A stretch of 64,000 nt of DNA, from NCBI RefSeq assembly GCF_002157625.1, contig NZ_BDMM01000003.1, positions 248,001 to 312,000 on the forward strand, read 5' to 3'. Numbering within the stretch: the first letter of the stretch is position 1; the number at the start of each line of letters is the position of its first letter. The notes below the pieces were generated by a model. It saw nothing but the letters and a program-made list of their open reading frames with translations. It made no database searches and had not been told where the DNA came from. The DNA is from Brevundimonas sp. SH203 (GTDB lineage Bacteria; Pseudomonadota; Alphaproteobacteria; Caulobacterales; Caulobacteraceae). Below, piece by piece: positions 46,867 to 54,571 of this stretch. The position numbers and the translations under genes were made by a program.

Positions 46867-47296
46867 ACCGCGCGCCCGGCAGCATCGGAAACGTCACCAG
46901 CGACACCTCCCACAGCTCGACCGCGCTCAACACACGCAACCGCCCCTGACGCCGCGCGCGGGCGGCGCGATAGCCGATCGACAAACCGTCCAGCGCCCCC
47001 GCGCGGCTCAGCGCGCCGGCGAACCGCGCCTCGGCCGACCAGTCCTCGATCCGTCCGCGCACGAACAGGCCGCGCCCGTCCTCCTCGATCCGTTCCCAGA
47101 CCCCGACCGGCGCCCGCGCATCATGCTGGTTCAGCATCCGCACGCCCTCGGCCCCGGTCCGGGCCAGACTGTCCGCGAACGCCCCTTGCGCCACCACGTC
47201 TCCGTTCAGGTCCGCCACACCCCACAGGGAGGCGTAGCCTTCGATCTGAAGGGGTGGGTGGTGACTCGTGATGCGTGAATGCTCTCGCCCAGTCAC
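46853..47296 (-). CDS. GTA prohead protease, HK97 U35-type (gp4-like)
   Basis: The catalytic core is clear: IEGYASLWGVADLNGDVV, LNQHDARAPVGVWE with the histidine, DGLSIGYRA with the serine, and LWEVSLVTFPM. The start is uncertain. No ATG lies ahead of the core; the only good in-frame candidate is GTG 47296, which lies inside repeat S6 and gives 147 residues, with about 13 residues (TGREHSRITSHHP) coded by the repeat. It would cut the capsid precursor. Confidence 0.8.
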   Translation of the reverse strand: MTGREHSRITSHHPPLQIEGYASLWGVADLNGDVVAQGAFADSLARTGAEGVRMLNQHDARAPVGVWERIEEDGRGLFVRGRIEDWSAEARFAGALSRAGALDGLSIGYRAARARRQGRLRVLSAVELWEVSLVTFPMLPGARFSVV

Positions 47297-47318
47297 CAGT
47301 CCCGATTCACCCCTCACG
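47258..47318. repeat. S-type repeat S6 between gp3.5 and gp4
   Basis: GTGACTCGTGATGCGTGAAT faces AGTCACCAGTCCCGATTCAC. On the minus strand it supplies the stop (GCGTGA) of gp3.5 and the likely start region of the protease. Confidence 0.85.
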
Positions 47319-47547
47319 CCCCACCCTCCAACCGCCGTTCGATCCGCTCCACGGCCGCCGCGGTCGCCTCGCCCTGGGTCTCCAGCCGGGCCAGCCGTTC
47401 GGCGATCAGCCTCTGTTCCCCGACCTGCTGCTCCAGCGTCGCGATCCGCGCCGCCGCGCCCCCGGCCCAGACCAGGCCGCCCACCGTCTGCACGACCACC
47501 GCGATCAGCAGCGCCGTCGGCACGCGCCGGATGTGATGTTCGGTCAT
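47314..47547 (-). CDS. Small membrane protein between portal and protease (gp3.5-like)
   Basis: A 77-residue protein: one N-terminal membrane helix (ALLIAVVVQTVGGLVWAGG) followed by a coiled coil (IATLEQQVGEQRLIAERL). GTAs of this group often carry a small gene at this place. Its stop comes from repeat S6. Role unknown. Confidence 0.7.
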   Translation of the reverse strand: MTEHHIRRVPTALLIAVVVQTVGGLVWAGGAAARIATLEQQVGEQRLIAERLARLETQGEATAAAVERIERRLEGGA

Positions 47548-47564
47548 TTCGCTCTCCTTTGCCG

Positions 47565-47632
47565 CGTGACTCGTGAGGCGTGACTCGTGATTGGGGACCG
47601 CCCCCAGTCACCAATCACCATTCACCCTCACG
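47565..47632. repeat. S-type repeat S7 between portal and gp3.5
   Basis: CGTGACTCGTGAGGCGTGACTCGTGATTGGGG faces CCCCAGTCACCAATCACCATTCACCCTCACG (each given in part of its length). The portal gene stop is the first TGA of this element on the minus strand. Confidence 0.85.
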
Positions 47633-48800
47633 CCCCCACCCCCGCCATCCGGCGCCGCTCATCCTCGGTCAGGAAGCTCGCCGCCTCCAGCCGCGCCCAC
47701 AGCGCATCCCGCTCGGGCTGCAGCGCCGAGACCGCATCCAGGTCCGCGCGCACCTCGCACCCCGCGAACCGTTCGCCCAGCCAGCCGGTCATCGCCCCTG
47801 CCGCCTTTCGAACCAGCGGGATCACCGTCTGGCGCCAGAAGGCCGCATTGGCCTCGCGATAGTTGGCGTAGGTCGCGTCGCCCAGTATCCCCAGCAGCTG
47901 CGGCGGCACGCCGAAGGCCAGGGCGATCTCGCGCGCCGCCGCATGTTTGCCGGCGGTGAAATCCATCTCGGCCGGCGTCAGGCTCAGCGGTTTCCAGTCC
48001 ATCCCGCCCTCCAGCAGGATCGGCCGTCCGGCGTTCGTCACCCCGGCATAGACGTTCGACAACTGATCCTTCAGCGCCTCGAACTGCCCGTCGGTCAGCC
48101 GCTCGCCGTTCCTCGCGCCATAGACCAGCGCCCCCGACGGCCGCGCCGCATTGTCCAGCAGGGCCTTGTTCCAGGCGCCGGCCGCATTGTGCGCGTCCAC
48201 CCCCTGCGCCGCCGCCTCCAGCGGCGACAGCCCGTACCAGTCGTCCAGCGGGTGCCACAGCTTCAGGTGCATCACCGGCGCCCAGCCGTCCGCCGACCGT
48301 CCGATCCGCACCGACCGTCCGTCCACGGAATAATCCCACGCCTCGGGCCATCCCGACCGGCCCGGAACCACCTTCACCCGGTCGGATCGCAGCGCCCACA
48401 ACTCGTCCGGCGCCCCGTCCCCGTCCGCATCGCCGGTCGCCTCGACATAGGCGTTGCCCGACACCTGAAGCGCGCCATAGACCGCCTCCATCAGCTCCGC
48501 CCCGGACTGTTCGGGATTGGGCCGGCGGATCAGTTTCGCCAGCGGATGGTCATCGTCGCGCGCCCCGTCAACGAACACCGCAAACGGCGCGGACGCCGCC
48601 GCCTCGGCGATCATGCGGATGCAGCGATAGGCCACCGCATTCTTCTGATACCCCTCGCGCGCCAGGCTGGCGTAGTCGTTGGGCGTCCAGCGCGGCCGTC
48701 CGACGCCCGACAGGGCGATCACCCCGCCGGCCCGGCTCTCCTTCGCCTCGGGCGCACCCCTGCGCCCCGCCTGGCCGAACGGCCACCGGATCGAAACCAT
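47628..48800 (-). CDS. GTA portal protein, HK97 family (gp3-like)
   Basis: A 390-residue portal protein. LAREGYQKNAVAYRCIRMIAEA, HPLAKLIRRPNPEQSG, MHLKLWHPLDDWYGLSPLEAA and FGVPPQLLGILGDATYANYREAN (in parts) are typical of the family. It forms the DNA gate of the capsid. Repeat R5 precedes it and S7 follows it. Confidence 0.93.
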   Translation of the reverse strand: MVSIRWPFGQAGRRGAPEAKESRAGGVIALSGVGRPRWTPNDYASLAREGYQKNAVAYRCIRMIAEAAASAPFAVFVDGARDDDHPLAKLIRRPNPEQSGAELMEAVYGALQVSGNAYVEATGDADGDGAPDELWALRSDRVKVVPGRSGWPEAWDYSVDGRSVRIGRSADGWAPVMHLKLWHPLDDWYGLSPLEAAAQGVDAHNAAGAWNKALLDNAARPSGALVYGARNGERLTDGQFEALKDQLSNVYAGVTNAGRPILLEGGMDWKPLSLTPAEMDFTAGKHAAAREIALAFGVPPQLLGILGDATYANYREANAAFWRQTVIPLVRKAAGAMTGWLGERFAGCEVRADLDAVSALQPERDALWARLEAASFLTEDERRRMAGVGA

Positions 48801-48821
48801 CGTGTCGATTTCCTTTTATTT

Positions 48822-48916
48822 CGTCATCCTCGGGCTTGTCCCGAGGATCCATACTCACGGTGTTCGCCGCTCGACTCCGGCGTCTATGGATCCTAGGCGC
48901 AGGGCCTAGGATGACG
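48822..48916. repeat. Paired hairpin repeat R5 between the acyltransferase and portal genes
   Basis: Outer arms CGTCATCCT... (48822) and ...AGGATGACG (48916) pair, and both arms share GGATCCATA / TATGGATCC. The inner stems differ between arms (CCTCGG/CCGAGG against CCTAGG/CCTAGG), yet each still pairs with itself, a change that keeps the fold. Confidence 0.85.
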
Positions 48917-49976
48917 GCGTATTAGGCGAAAGGCGGTCTCTTGAAGTCGTCATCAACCGCAACAACGGCCGCTCGACCCACAGATGCACGACCACGCCCG
49001 CCGCCAAACTGACCAGCACGGTCGACGCCACGACCGCATCCCCCGGCGCCGCGACCACCCCGCTCTCGAACAACCGCCCCAGCGCGCGGATCACCAGCAC
49101 GTGGACCAGATAGATCGAATAGGACGCATCCCCCATGAAGGCCGCCGCCCGCTCGACCCTGCCCGGCGCCCGGTCCAGCCGCTCCATCCGCACCGCGCCG
49201 AACACCAGCAGCGCGCCGGGCAGGCCCCAAATCAAGACGCGCCCCATCCCCGTCGCCGGATCGTTCAGGGCGTCCACCCCGTCGATCCGCCCGTATCCGA
49301 CCACCGCCGTCAGGCCCAGCGCGACCAGCCCCAGCCCGACCGCCCACGCCCCGCTACTGCGCGGCATATACCGCCAGATCCCGGCGATCCCGACGCCCAG
49401 CAGAAACTCCAGAACGATCGGCGCGCCCCAGAACCTCAGCACCGGCGCCGCCACGTAAAACCCGGCGACCAGCAGGACCGCATAGACCCCGACCAGCCTC
49501 CATCCGACCCGCCGCCCGAACGCCATCGCCAAGCCGAAGGCGGCGTAGAACAGCATTTCGAAACACAGGGTCCACCCCGGCCCCAGCGCCGGAAACGTCA
49601 TCTCCAGCCCGCTGAACGGCCAGAACAGGAAGGTCGCCGCCGCCACATCCGGCGTCAGCGTCCCGCCCCGCGCCATCCCGATCAGGATCGGCGCTGACAG
49701 CAGCCAGTAGATCGGCGCCACCCGGCGAAACCGTCGCCACAGGAAGGCGCCCGCCGCCTCTACGCCCGCCTGCCCCCGCGTCGTCGTGGCGATGATGAAG
49801 CCGCTGATGACGAAGAAGACGTCCACGCCCACCGCGCCGAAATCCGCCAGCGGCCCGTCCCCGGCCAGCGTCGCCAGCCCCAGCCGCGTCCCGGCCAGGT
49901 CCACGGCATGGGCCGCGACCACCGTCGTCGCCGCCGCGAACCGCAGCGCCTGCACCCCGTAGAACCGCTCCCCCAT
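48906..49976 (-). CDS. Acyltransferase 3 (OafA-like) within the GTA cluster
   Basis: A 356-residue integral membrane acyltransferase with about ten helices, opening with GVQALRFAAATTVVAAHA and VDVFFVISGFII. Such enzymes O-acetylate surface sugars. It lies between the portal gene and the SGNH hydrolase/spike genes on the GTA strand; whether it is part of GTA function or a passenger is unknown. Its start overlaps nothing; a 38-bp gap separates it from the SGNH gene. Confidence 0.9.
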   Translation of the reverse strand: MGERFYGVQALRFAAATTVVAAHAVDLAGTRLGLATLAGDGPLADFGAVGVDVFFVISGFIIATTTRGQAGVEAAGAFLWRRFRRVAPIYWLLSAPILIGMARGGTLTPDVAAATFLFWPFSGLEMTFPALGPGWTLCFEMLFYAAFGLAMAFGRRVGWRLVGVYAVLLVAGFYVAAPVLRFWGAPIVLEFLLGVGIAGIWRYMPRSSGAWAVGLGLVALGLTAVVGYGRIDGVDALNDPATGMGRVLIWGLPGALLVFGAVRMERLDRAPGRVERAAAFMGDASYSIYLVHVLVIRALGRLFESGVVAAPGDAVVASTVLVSLAAGVVVHLWVERPLLRLMTTSRDRLSPNTPSS

Positions 49977-50014
49977 TCCTCACGCCTATCATTCGACGCG
50001 ACGGATCGACAATC

Positions 50015-51142
50015 TCAGATCATCGCTCGCGCCCGCACGGCCTCGGCGATCCGCGCCTGCCCCGCCGCATTGGGATGGACCGCGTCGAACATCAGGCCGC
50101 CGGCGAAGGCGCCGCCGAACAGGGCCGCCCCGTCGATGGGCGCCGCCAGACCTTTGGCGGTCGCGACCTCGAACACCGCGTCGCGGATCGCGGTCTGGAC
50201 CGCATAGCTGGCCTTGCCCTGCGACGGATCGGACGGACAGCCGGTCATCAGCAGCACGTCCCCCGTCGCCGCCGCCCGGTCGACCAGTTGCCCCAGTTGC
50301 GTCCGATAGGTCGCGACCGCCGTCCCCGCATTCCAGTCGTTGATCGTCAGACCGATCACCGTCAGATCCGGCGCCGCGACCGGCAGCGCTCCATAGGCGC
50401 GGTACGGCTGGTCCGTCGTAATCCAGTCCGCGACCCTGGCCCCGCCCCAGCCGGCGTTGATCACCCGCGCCCGCTTCACCTCGGATCGCCAGGCGACCCC
50501 GCCCACGACGAACACCGCCCCGCCCGAGGCCCAGCGCACGCTCACCGGCCCGCTGGTCTCTGGAAAGGCGACGGTCGTGATCTCCATCGACGCGGCTTTG
50601 GTGGTGTTGACCGTGGCCCGCACCGCGCCGTCGGTCTCGACCGTCAGAACCCCCAGCGCCGTATTGGTCACGGCCCACAGGTCGAACCGATCCACGGCCC
50701 CATCGGACTGAAAGCTCCAGCTCCCGGCCGACGACGCCGCGCCGGAAAACAGACGCCCGCCCAGTCCCGCCAGGGCGTTGACGCTCCAGCCGCTCCCCAG
50801 CGTTACGCGCGGATCATAGGCTCCATAGCCGCCGCTGGCCCCGTCCGCCGCGCCCGCTCCGGCGACACAGGCCGCCGAGGTCGGCAGGCCCCGCCCGCTC
50901 ATCGCCGCCGCCAGCCGTTCGGGCCAGGCGCCGGCCCGCGCATTGGGCGTCCAACCGCCGGCGACCCCGCCGAACCCTTGCGTCACGCTGTCGCCGATGC
51001 ACAGCAGCCGCGCCTCGCGCCCGCCCGCCTGCATCGTCCTGACCGCCGCCGACCAGGCGGGCAGGTCGGGAACGGCGAACCGCGCCGCCCCCAGCACCCC
51101 GCCCGGCGCCGCCGACGCCGCCCCCACCTCGACCCCCGGCAT
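50015..51142 (-). CDS. SGNH/GDSL hydrolase, probable GTA spike-associated enzyme
   Basis: A 375-residue protein. After a short N-terminal arm the SGNH fold shows LLCIGDSVTQG (nucleophile serine), LTINDWNAG (Asn) and DAVHPNAAG (Asp-His). A beta-rich insert (about 100-220) lies between the first two blocks. ATG 51142 overlaps the spike-base stop (TGATG). Coupling to the spike base gene suggests a particle-surface esterase that trims acyl groups on host polysaccharide; inferred. Confidence 0.82.
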   Translation of the reverse strand: MPGVEVGAASAAPGGVLGAARFAVPDLPAWSAAVRTMQAGGREARLLCIGDSVTQGFGGVAGGWTPNARAGAWPERLAAAMSGRGLPTSAACVAGAGAADGASGGYGAYDPRVTLGSGWSVNALAGLGGRLFSGAASSAGSWSFQSDGAVDRFDLWAVTNTALGVLTVETDGAVRATVNTTKAASMEITTVAFPETSGPVSVRWASGGAVFVVGGVAWRSEVKRARVINAGWGGARVADWITTDQPYRAYGALPVAAPDLTVIGLTINDWNAGTAVATYRTQLGQLVDRAAATGDVLLMTGCPSDPSQGKASYAVQTAIRDAVFEVATAKGLAAPIDGAALFGGAFAGGLMFDAVHPNAAGQARIAEAVRARAMI

Positions 51143-51429
51143 CAGTCGAAGACCGCCACGATCTGACCCGCCGTCGTCCCGGTCGCCAGCACCCGCCGGA
51201 CCTGCACCGGCAGCCAGCCGACCGGATGGTTGGCGAAGGTCACGGCGTCCGCATCCTCGCCGCCGGTCGTCAGCACACGGACATTGCCCGCCGCCCCGAC
51301 ATACAGGGCCTTGGCGTAGGCGTTCAGATCCGTCGTGTCGCTGGGCGTCACCGCCTGCGCCCGCCGCGCCGGTCCCCCGGCCTCGCGCCCATGGCTCAGC
51401 AATCCGTCCCGCTCGGGAATGGCCGGCAT
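51142..51429 (-). CDS. Spike base protein (RCAP_Rcc01079 family)
   Basis: A 95-residue protein with VTPSDTTDLNAYAKALYVGAAGNVRV, TTGGEDADAVTF and LPVQVRRVLATGTT (given in parts), the pattern of the Rcc01079-type capsid spike base. In Rhodobacter this gene lies outside the main GTA cluster; here it is within it, next to the terminase. Start ATG 51429 is chosen; six more residues are possible upstream. Confidence 0.78.
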   Translation of the reverse strand: MPAIPERDGLLSHGREAGGPARRAQAVTPSDTTDLNAYAKALYVGAAGNVRVLTTGGEDADAVTFANHPVGWLPVQVRRVLATGTTAGQIVAVFD

Positions 51430-51457
51430 ATCGTTTCTCCTGTGCAATAAATGAGGT

Positions 51458-51580
51458 CGTCATTCCGGGGCCGCGCTCCGCGCGGAACCCGGAAGCCAGG
51501 GCCGCCTCTCAGCGCCGACCCCCGGCATTTCGAACGCCCCCTGGGTTCCGGGTTCGTCCTTCGAACGCCCCGGAATGACG
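51458..51580. repeat. Paired hairpin repeat R6 between terminase and spike base
   Basis: Arms 51458-51501 and 51539-51580 pair in their outer CGTCATTCCGGGGC and inner GAACCCGGAA...CCAGGG parts. The loop-proximal stems differ (CGCGC...GCGCG against GTTCG...CGAAC) but each pairs with itself. Confidence 0.85.
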
Positions 51581-51592
51581 GGTCGTGGTCCC

Positions 51593-52819
51593 CTAAAGCC
51601 GGCTTATCCTCGGCCCGGCCGCGCGCGTCTCCAGCATCAGCCGCGTGATCCCCCACACCAGGGCGTCGGCCCGGTCGGGGCTGGGTCCGCCTTCGGCCCC
51701 CAGGGCCAGCATCTCCTCCTCCAGCGCCGAAAAGGCGTCGCAGTGGATCACCCGCCCCTGTTCGTACAGCAGCGCCACCGGCTCGGCCCGCGCGACCTTG
51801 GACCGCGAGGCGTGGACCATTTCGATCCTGGCGGGACAGTCGCTGGCCCCCAGGACCGCGCGCACCATGTCGCCGCCCTGATTGCCTTCCGCGATCACCT
51901 CCTGCGCCCCGAACTCGCGCGCGGCCTGACAGACCACGGCGGCCCAGCCGCTGGGCGAGCGTCCCCGAACCGTCCGGTCGGCCAGGACGAAGGCCCGGCC
52001 GTCCTTTCGCCCGACCACCACCACGCCGCAGGCGTCGCCCCCCGCAGTCGCCGGCGGATCGACCGCCACCACCACCCGCTCCAGCTCGGGCGGCCGCGCG
52101 CCCCTGGCCCGCCTCAGTTCCTCGATGGAGAACAGGGCGCCCTCGCCCTCGACCACCAGCCCCTCCAGCTCCTGCGCCGCCAGCCGCGTGCCCCCATAGA
52201 TGTCGTTCAGATGCGCCAGGAAGCCCGGCGACAGATTCTGCGCGTTCAGCGCCGTCCCGGCCCGCTCCGTCACCGTCCCGGCCTCGGCCATCAGCTGGCG
52301 CAGCGCCGGGATCGGCCGGGGCGTCGTCGTCACCGCCAGCAACGGATCGGTCCCCAGCCGCAGGCCGAACCTCAGGTTCGACAGCACCCGATCCGGCCGC
52401 CGCCAGGCGCAGAATTCGTCGGCCCAGGCCGCATGGAACTGCGGCCCTCTCAGACTGTCGGGGTCCTCGGCCGAAAACGCATAGGCCGCCGACTGGTTTT
52501 GCCACACCAGCCGCCGCCGCCCCGCCTCCCAGCGCGGCCGATCCCCCGGCTCGGCCAGCGCCTTGATCCCCGACGCCCCCTCCACCATCACCTCGCGCAC
52601 GTCATGCAGAGCGGGGCCGACCAGGGCCAGGGTGATGCCCGCATTGTTGCGGGCCAGCACGTCGATCCAGACCGACCCGGCGAAGGTCTTGCCCGACCCC
52701 CGTCCCCCCAGCAGCAGCCAGGTCCGAAGGTCGAGGTCACGCGGCTTGTGTTGGTGCTCCAGCAGCCGCGCATGATTGCGCTTCAGCCTTAGCTCGCGCC
52801 CGTTCAGCTGCTTCAGCAT
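51593..52819 (-). CDS. GTA terminase large subunit (gp2-like)
   Basis: A 408-residue DNA-packaging motor. The ATPase has Walker A LLLGGRGSGKT and Walker B AAWADEF; the C-terminal nuclease has VVAVDPPAT and SPDRADALVWG. Start ATG 52819 is preceded by GAGAAAGG; the frame stays open to ATG 52912, but those 31 residues (ENCLSSTSGSTASS) look like read-through of the overlapping upstream gene in another frame. The overlap with that gene is 83 bp. Confidence 0.88.
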   Translation of the reverse strand: MLKQLNGRELRLKRNHARLLEHQHKPRDLDLRTWLLLGGRGSGKTFAGSVWIDVLARNNAGITLALVGPALHDVREVMVEGASGIKALAEPGDRPRWEAGRRRLVWQNQSAAYAFSAEDPDSLRGPQFHAAWADEFCAWRRPDRVLSNLRFGLRLGTDPLLAVTTTPRPIPALRQLMAEAGTVTERAGTALNAQNLSPGFLAHLNDIYGGTRLAAQELEGLVVEGEGALFSIEELRRARGARPPELERVVVAVDPPATAGGDACGVVVVGRKDGRAFVLADRTVRGRSPSGWAAVVCQAAREFGAQEVIAEGNQGGDMVRAVLGASDCPARIEMVHASRSKVARAEPVALLYEQGRVIHCDAFSALEEEMLALGAEGGPSPDRADALVWGITRLMLETRAAGPRISRL

Positions 52820-53177
52820 CCTTTCTCTGGATGATGCCGTCGAGCCGCTCGTACTCGACAAGCAGTTCTCGTCGAATTCGCTCGTCTTCTGCGGGGTCGT
52901 AGGTTCGTCCACCCATCTCGTCCTCTTCGTTGTCGCTCAGGCACAGCAGCCGCATCGCCTCGACCGCCTTGGCCGCGCGCGCGATCACGCCGATCTGGCG
53001 CGCGACCTTCTCGGCCGCGCCGGCCTCGCCGACATCGGTGTTGCAGACGGCGTCGGTCGCCGCTTCGATCTTGGCCTTCATCTTCAGGAACAGGGGCTCC
53101 ATCCACCCGGCGCAGGACGCAGCCGTCTCGCCGCCGCCGTTCCGGCCGCCCGTTTCGTCATCCCGATTTCCCGCCAT
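52737..53177 (-). CDS. Probable GTA small terminase position protein (gp1-like)
   Basis: A 146-residue helical protein directly upstream of the large terminase, overlapping it. It has GWMEPLFLKMKAKIEAATDAV and a charged coiled coil near the end (EDERIRRELLVEYERLDGI). The position suits a small terminase/gp1, but I do not recognise the family from sequence, so the role is inferred from place alone. Confidence 0.6.
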   Translation of the reverse strand: MAGNRDDETGGRNGGGETAASCAGWMEPLFLKMKAKIEAATDAVCNTDVGEAGAAEKVARQIGVIARAAKAVEAMRLLCLSDNEEDEMGGRTYDPAEDERIRRELLVEYERLDGIIQRKDAEAAERARAKAEAQSCAAAGAPTQAA

Positions 53178-53293
53178 GCCCAAACCATAGCGCACCAGCG
53201 TCCTCAGGCCGGAAGAACGCCCGCATAATTCGCCAATGGCTTGTTTCGACTGAACTTCGACCAGCCGCATTGCGCTGGCTAGGGGGGCCTACC

Positions 53294-53755
53294 CTATCGT
53301 TCGCGACCGCGTTCGACCGCCCATTCCGGCGCCTCGAAGTCCAGCGCGTCCTCCGGCTCGGCCAGCGACAGTTCCGAAATCGTCTGCCCCCGCACCGACA
53401 CCCCGGCCGTATGCACCGTCTCGCGGCTGCCCGAGACCAGATAGTGCCATTTCGCCAGCGTCCGCCCCTCGTGCAGCCGCCGATAGGCGCAGGACTTGGG
53501 CATCCACGCCAGCGCCTCGATATTGCCGGGCGTCAGCTTGATGCAGTCCGGCACCTGGGCCTTGCGGTTGGCGTAATCCGAGCAGGAACAGGCCCTGGAA
53601 TCGAACAGCTTGCAGTGAACCCGCGTCGGAATGACCTCGCCGGAATCCTCGTCCTCGAACCGGATCACGCAGCACAGCCCGCACCCGTCGCACAACGCCT
53701 CCCACTCGGTCGGCGACATCTCGTCCAGGGTCTTTGTTTCCCAGTAGGGCGTCAT
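53294..53755 (-). CDS. YcgN-family cysteine cluster protein
   Basis: A 153-residue UPF0260/YcgN protein. The cysteine cluster reads CDGCGLCC, with CKLFDSRACSCSDY and PDCIKLTP later; these may bind zinc or iron. Start ATG 53755 matches the family; an upstream in-frame start would code for a Pro-rich tail from the hairpin repeat at 53759. Function unknown. Confidence 0.88.
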   Translation of the reverse strand: MTPYWETKTLDEMSPTEWEALCDGCGLCCVIRFEDEDSGEVIPTRVHCKLFDSRACSCSDYANRKAQVPDCIKLTPGNIEALAWMPKSCAYRRLHEGRTLAKWHYLVSGSRETVHTAGVSVRGQTISELSLAEPEDALDFEAPEWAVERGRER

Positions 53756-53758
53756 CAA

Positions 53759-53808
53759 ATCCTCCTCCGCCTGCGGGGGAGGGGGACCGCGAAGCGGTGG
53801 AGGGGGCG
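53759..53808. repeat. R-type half element before the DUF559 gene
   Basis: This matches the left arm of repeat R7 (TCCTCC...GGGGGAGGGGGACCGC...GGAGGGGGCG) including the ACCGC-GAA-GCGGT hairpin. The matching right half does not follow within 300 bp as in R7; only a short hairpin is found beyond the DUF559 gene. Confidence 0.7.
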
Positions 53809-53857
53809 GACGCCGCACCACGCGCGGCGAGGCCCCTTGTCAAAAGCACGGCTTGTG

Positions 53858-54191
53858 ATGGTGATACGCTCCATGAGAGCGCCGGTCCTTACCCAAAAAC
53901 GCGCCAGAAGTCTCCGCCGGACGATGTCTTTGCCGGAAGTCCTGATCTGGCGGCGCATCCGGGGCCACGGCTTTCGTCGCCAGCATCCCCTGGACGCCTT
54001 CATCCTGGACTTCTATCGGTCCCGCGACCGCCTCTGCATCGAGATTGACGGCCAACAGCACGACCTCGCCCATGACGCCCGACGCGACGCCTGGCTGGCT
54101 GGCCGACAAGGGCGTCCGCACGATCCGCATCCCCGCCACAGCCGTTCTGGACGACCCCGACGCCGTCGCTGAATACATCCTCTCCCTCTAG
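53858..54191 (+). pseudogene. DUF559 endonuclease-like gene with a 4-bp frameshift
   Basis: The gene reads LPEVLIWRRIRGHGFRRQHPLDAFILDFY, EIDGQQHD and RRDAWL (in parts), which is a DUF559 (Vsr-like) domain. At 54091-54102 CTGG is present three times in tandem. Past it the frame shifts by one; removing one CTGG gives WLADKGVRTIRI and an end EYILSL with TAG at 54189-54191. As written, translation would end at 54172 with a different tail. It may be a pseudogene or a slippage switch. Start ATG 53858 is a choice; 53873 is possible. Confidence 0.7.
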
Positions 54192-54219
54192 ATCCTCCCC
54201 CGCTTCGCAGGGGAGGATC
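54191..54219. terminator. Hairpin after the DUF559 gene
   Basis: Perfect 10-bp arms GATCCTCCCC and GGGGAGGATC surround a 9-nt loop. It begins at the DUF559 stop and ends just before the convergent SMR gene. Its sequence is also that of the outer part of the R7-type repeat. Confidence 0.65.
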
Positions 54220-54222
54220 GTT

Positions 54223-54561
54223 TCAATGCCCGACGGTCCTGGAGAACAGGTTGATCACCACCACCCCGCCCACGATCATCGCCAGGCCGGCGAGGGCCGG
54301 CGGGTCCAGTCTCTGGCGGAACACGACGGCCCCGATCACCGAGATCAGCACCACCCCCAGCCCGCTCCAGATCGCATAGGCGATCCCCACCGGCATCTGA
54401 CGCAGCGCGATCGACAGCAGATAGAAGGCCAGGCCGTAGCAGACCGCCATCCCAGCCGTCGGCCAGGCCCGCGTGAACTGGTGCGAGGCCTGCAACAGGC
54501 TGGTCCCCATGACCTCCAGCCCGATGGCGCCCAGCAGGGCGGCCCATGTGATCGGGCTCAT
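54223..54561 (-). CDS. SMR-family multidrug efflux transporter
   Basis: A 112-residue four-helix small multidrug resistance protein. The membrane glutamate in GLEVMGTSLL and the GIAYAIWSGLG and GLAMIVGGVVVIN segments are typical of EmrE/SugE-type pumps. It would export cations such as quaternary ammonium or guanidinium; the substrate is not determined. Confidence 0.9.
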   Translation of the reverse strand: MSPITWAALLGAIGLEVMGTSLLQASHQFTRAWPTAGMAVCYGLAFYLLSIALRQMPVGIAYAIWSGLGVVLISVIGAVVFRQRLDPPALAGLAMIVGGVVVINLFSRTVGH

Positions 54562-54571
54562 GTTTCGAACC

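Noticed and set aside
38681..47632. Tandem GAGTGGC-type units as a CRISPR array
   Set aside because: Units are 6-8 bp without spacers and face inverted copies; there are no cas genes.
33485..53177. Integrated prophage with integrase and attachment sites
   Set aside because: No integrase, repressor, replication or lysis gene and no flanking direct repeat was found; gene order is that of a GTA.
53735..53821. N-terminal extension of the YcgN protein
   Set aside because: The extra residues are Pro-rich and coded by the hairpin repeat; the family starts at ATG 53755.
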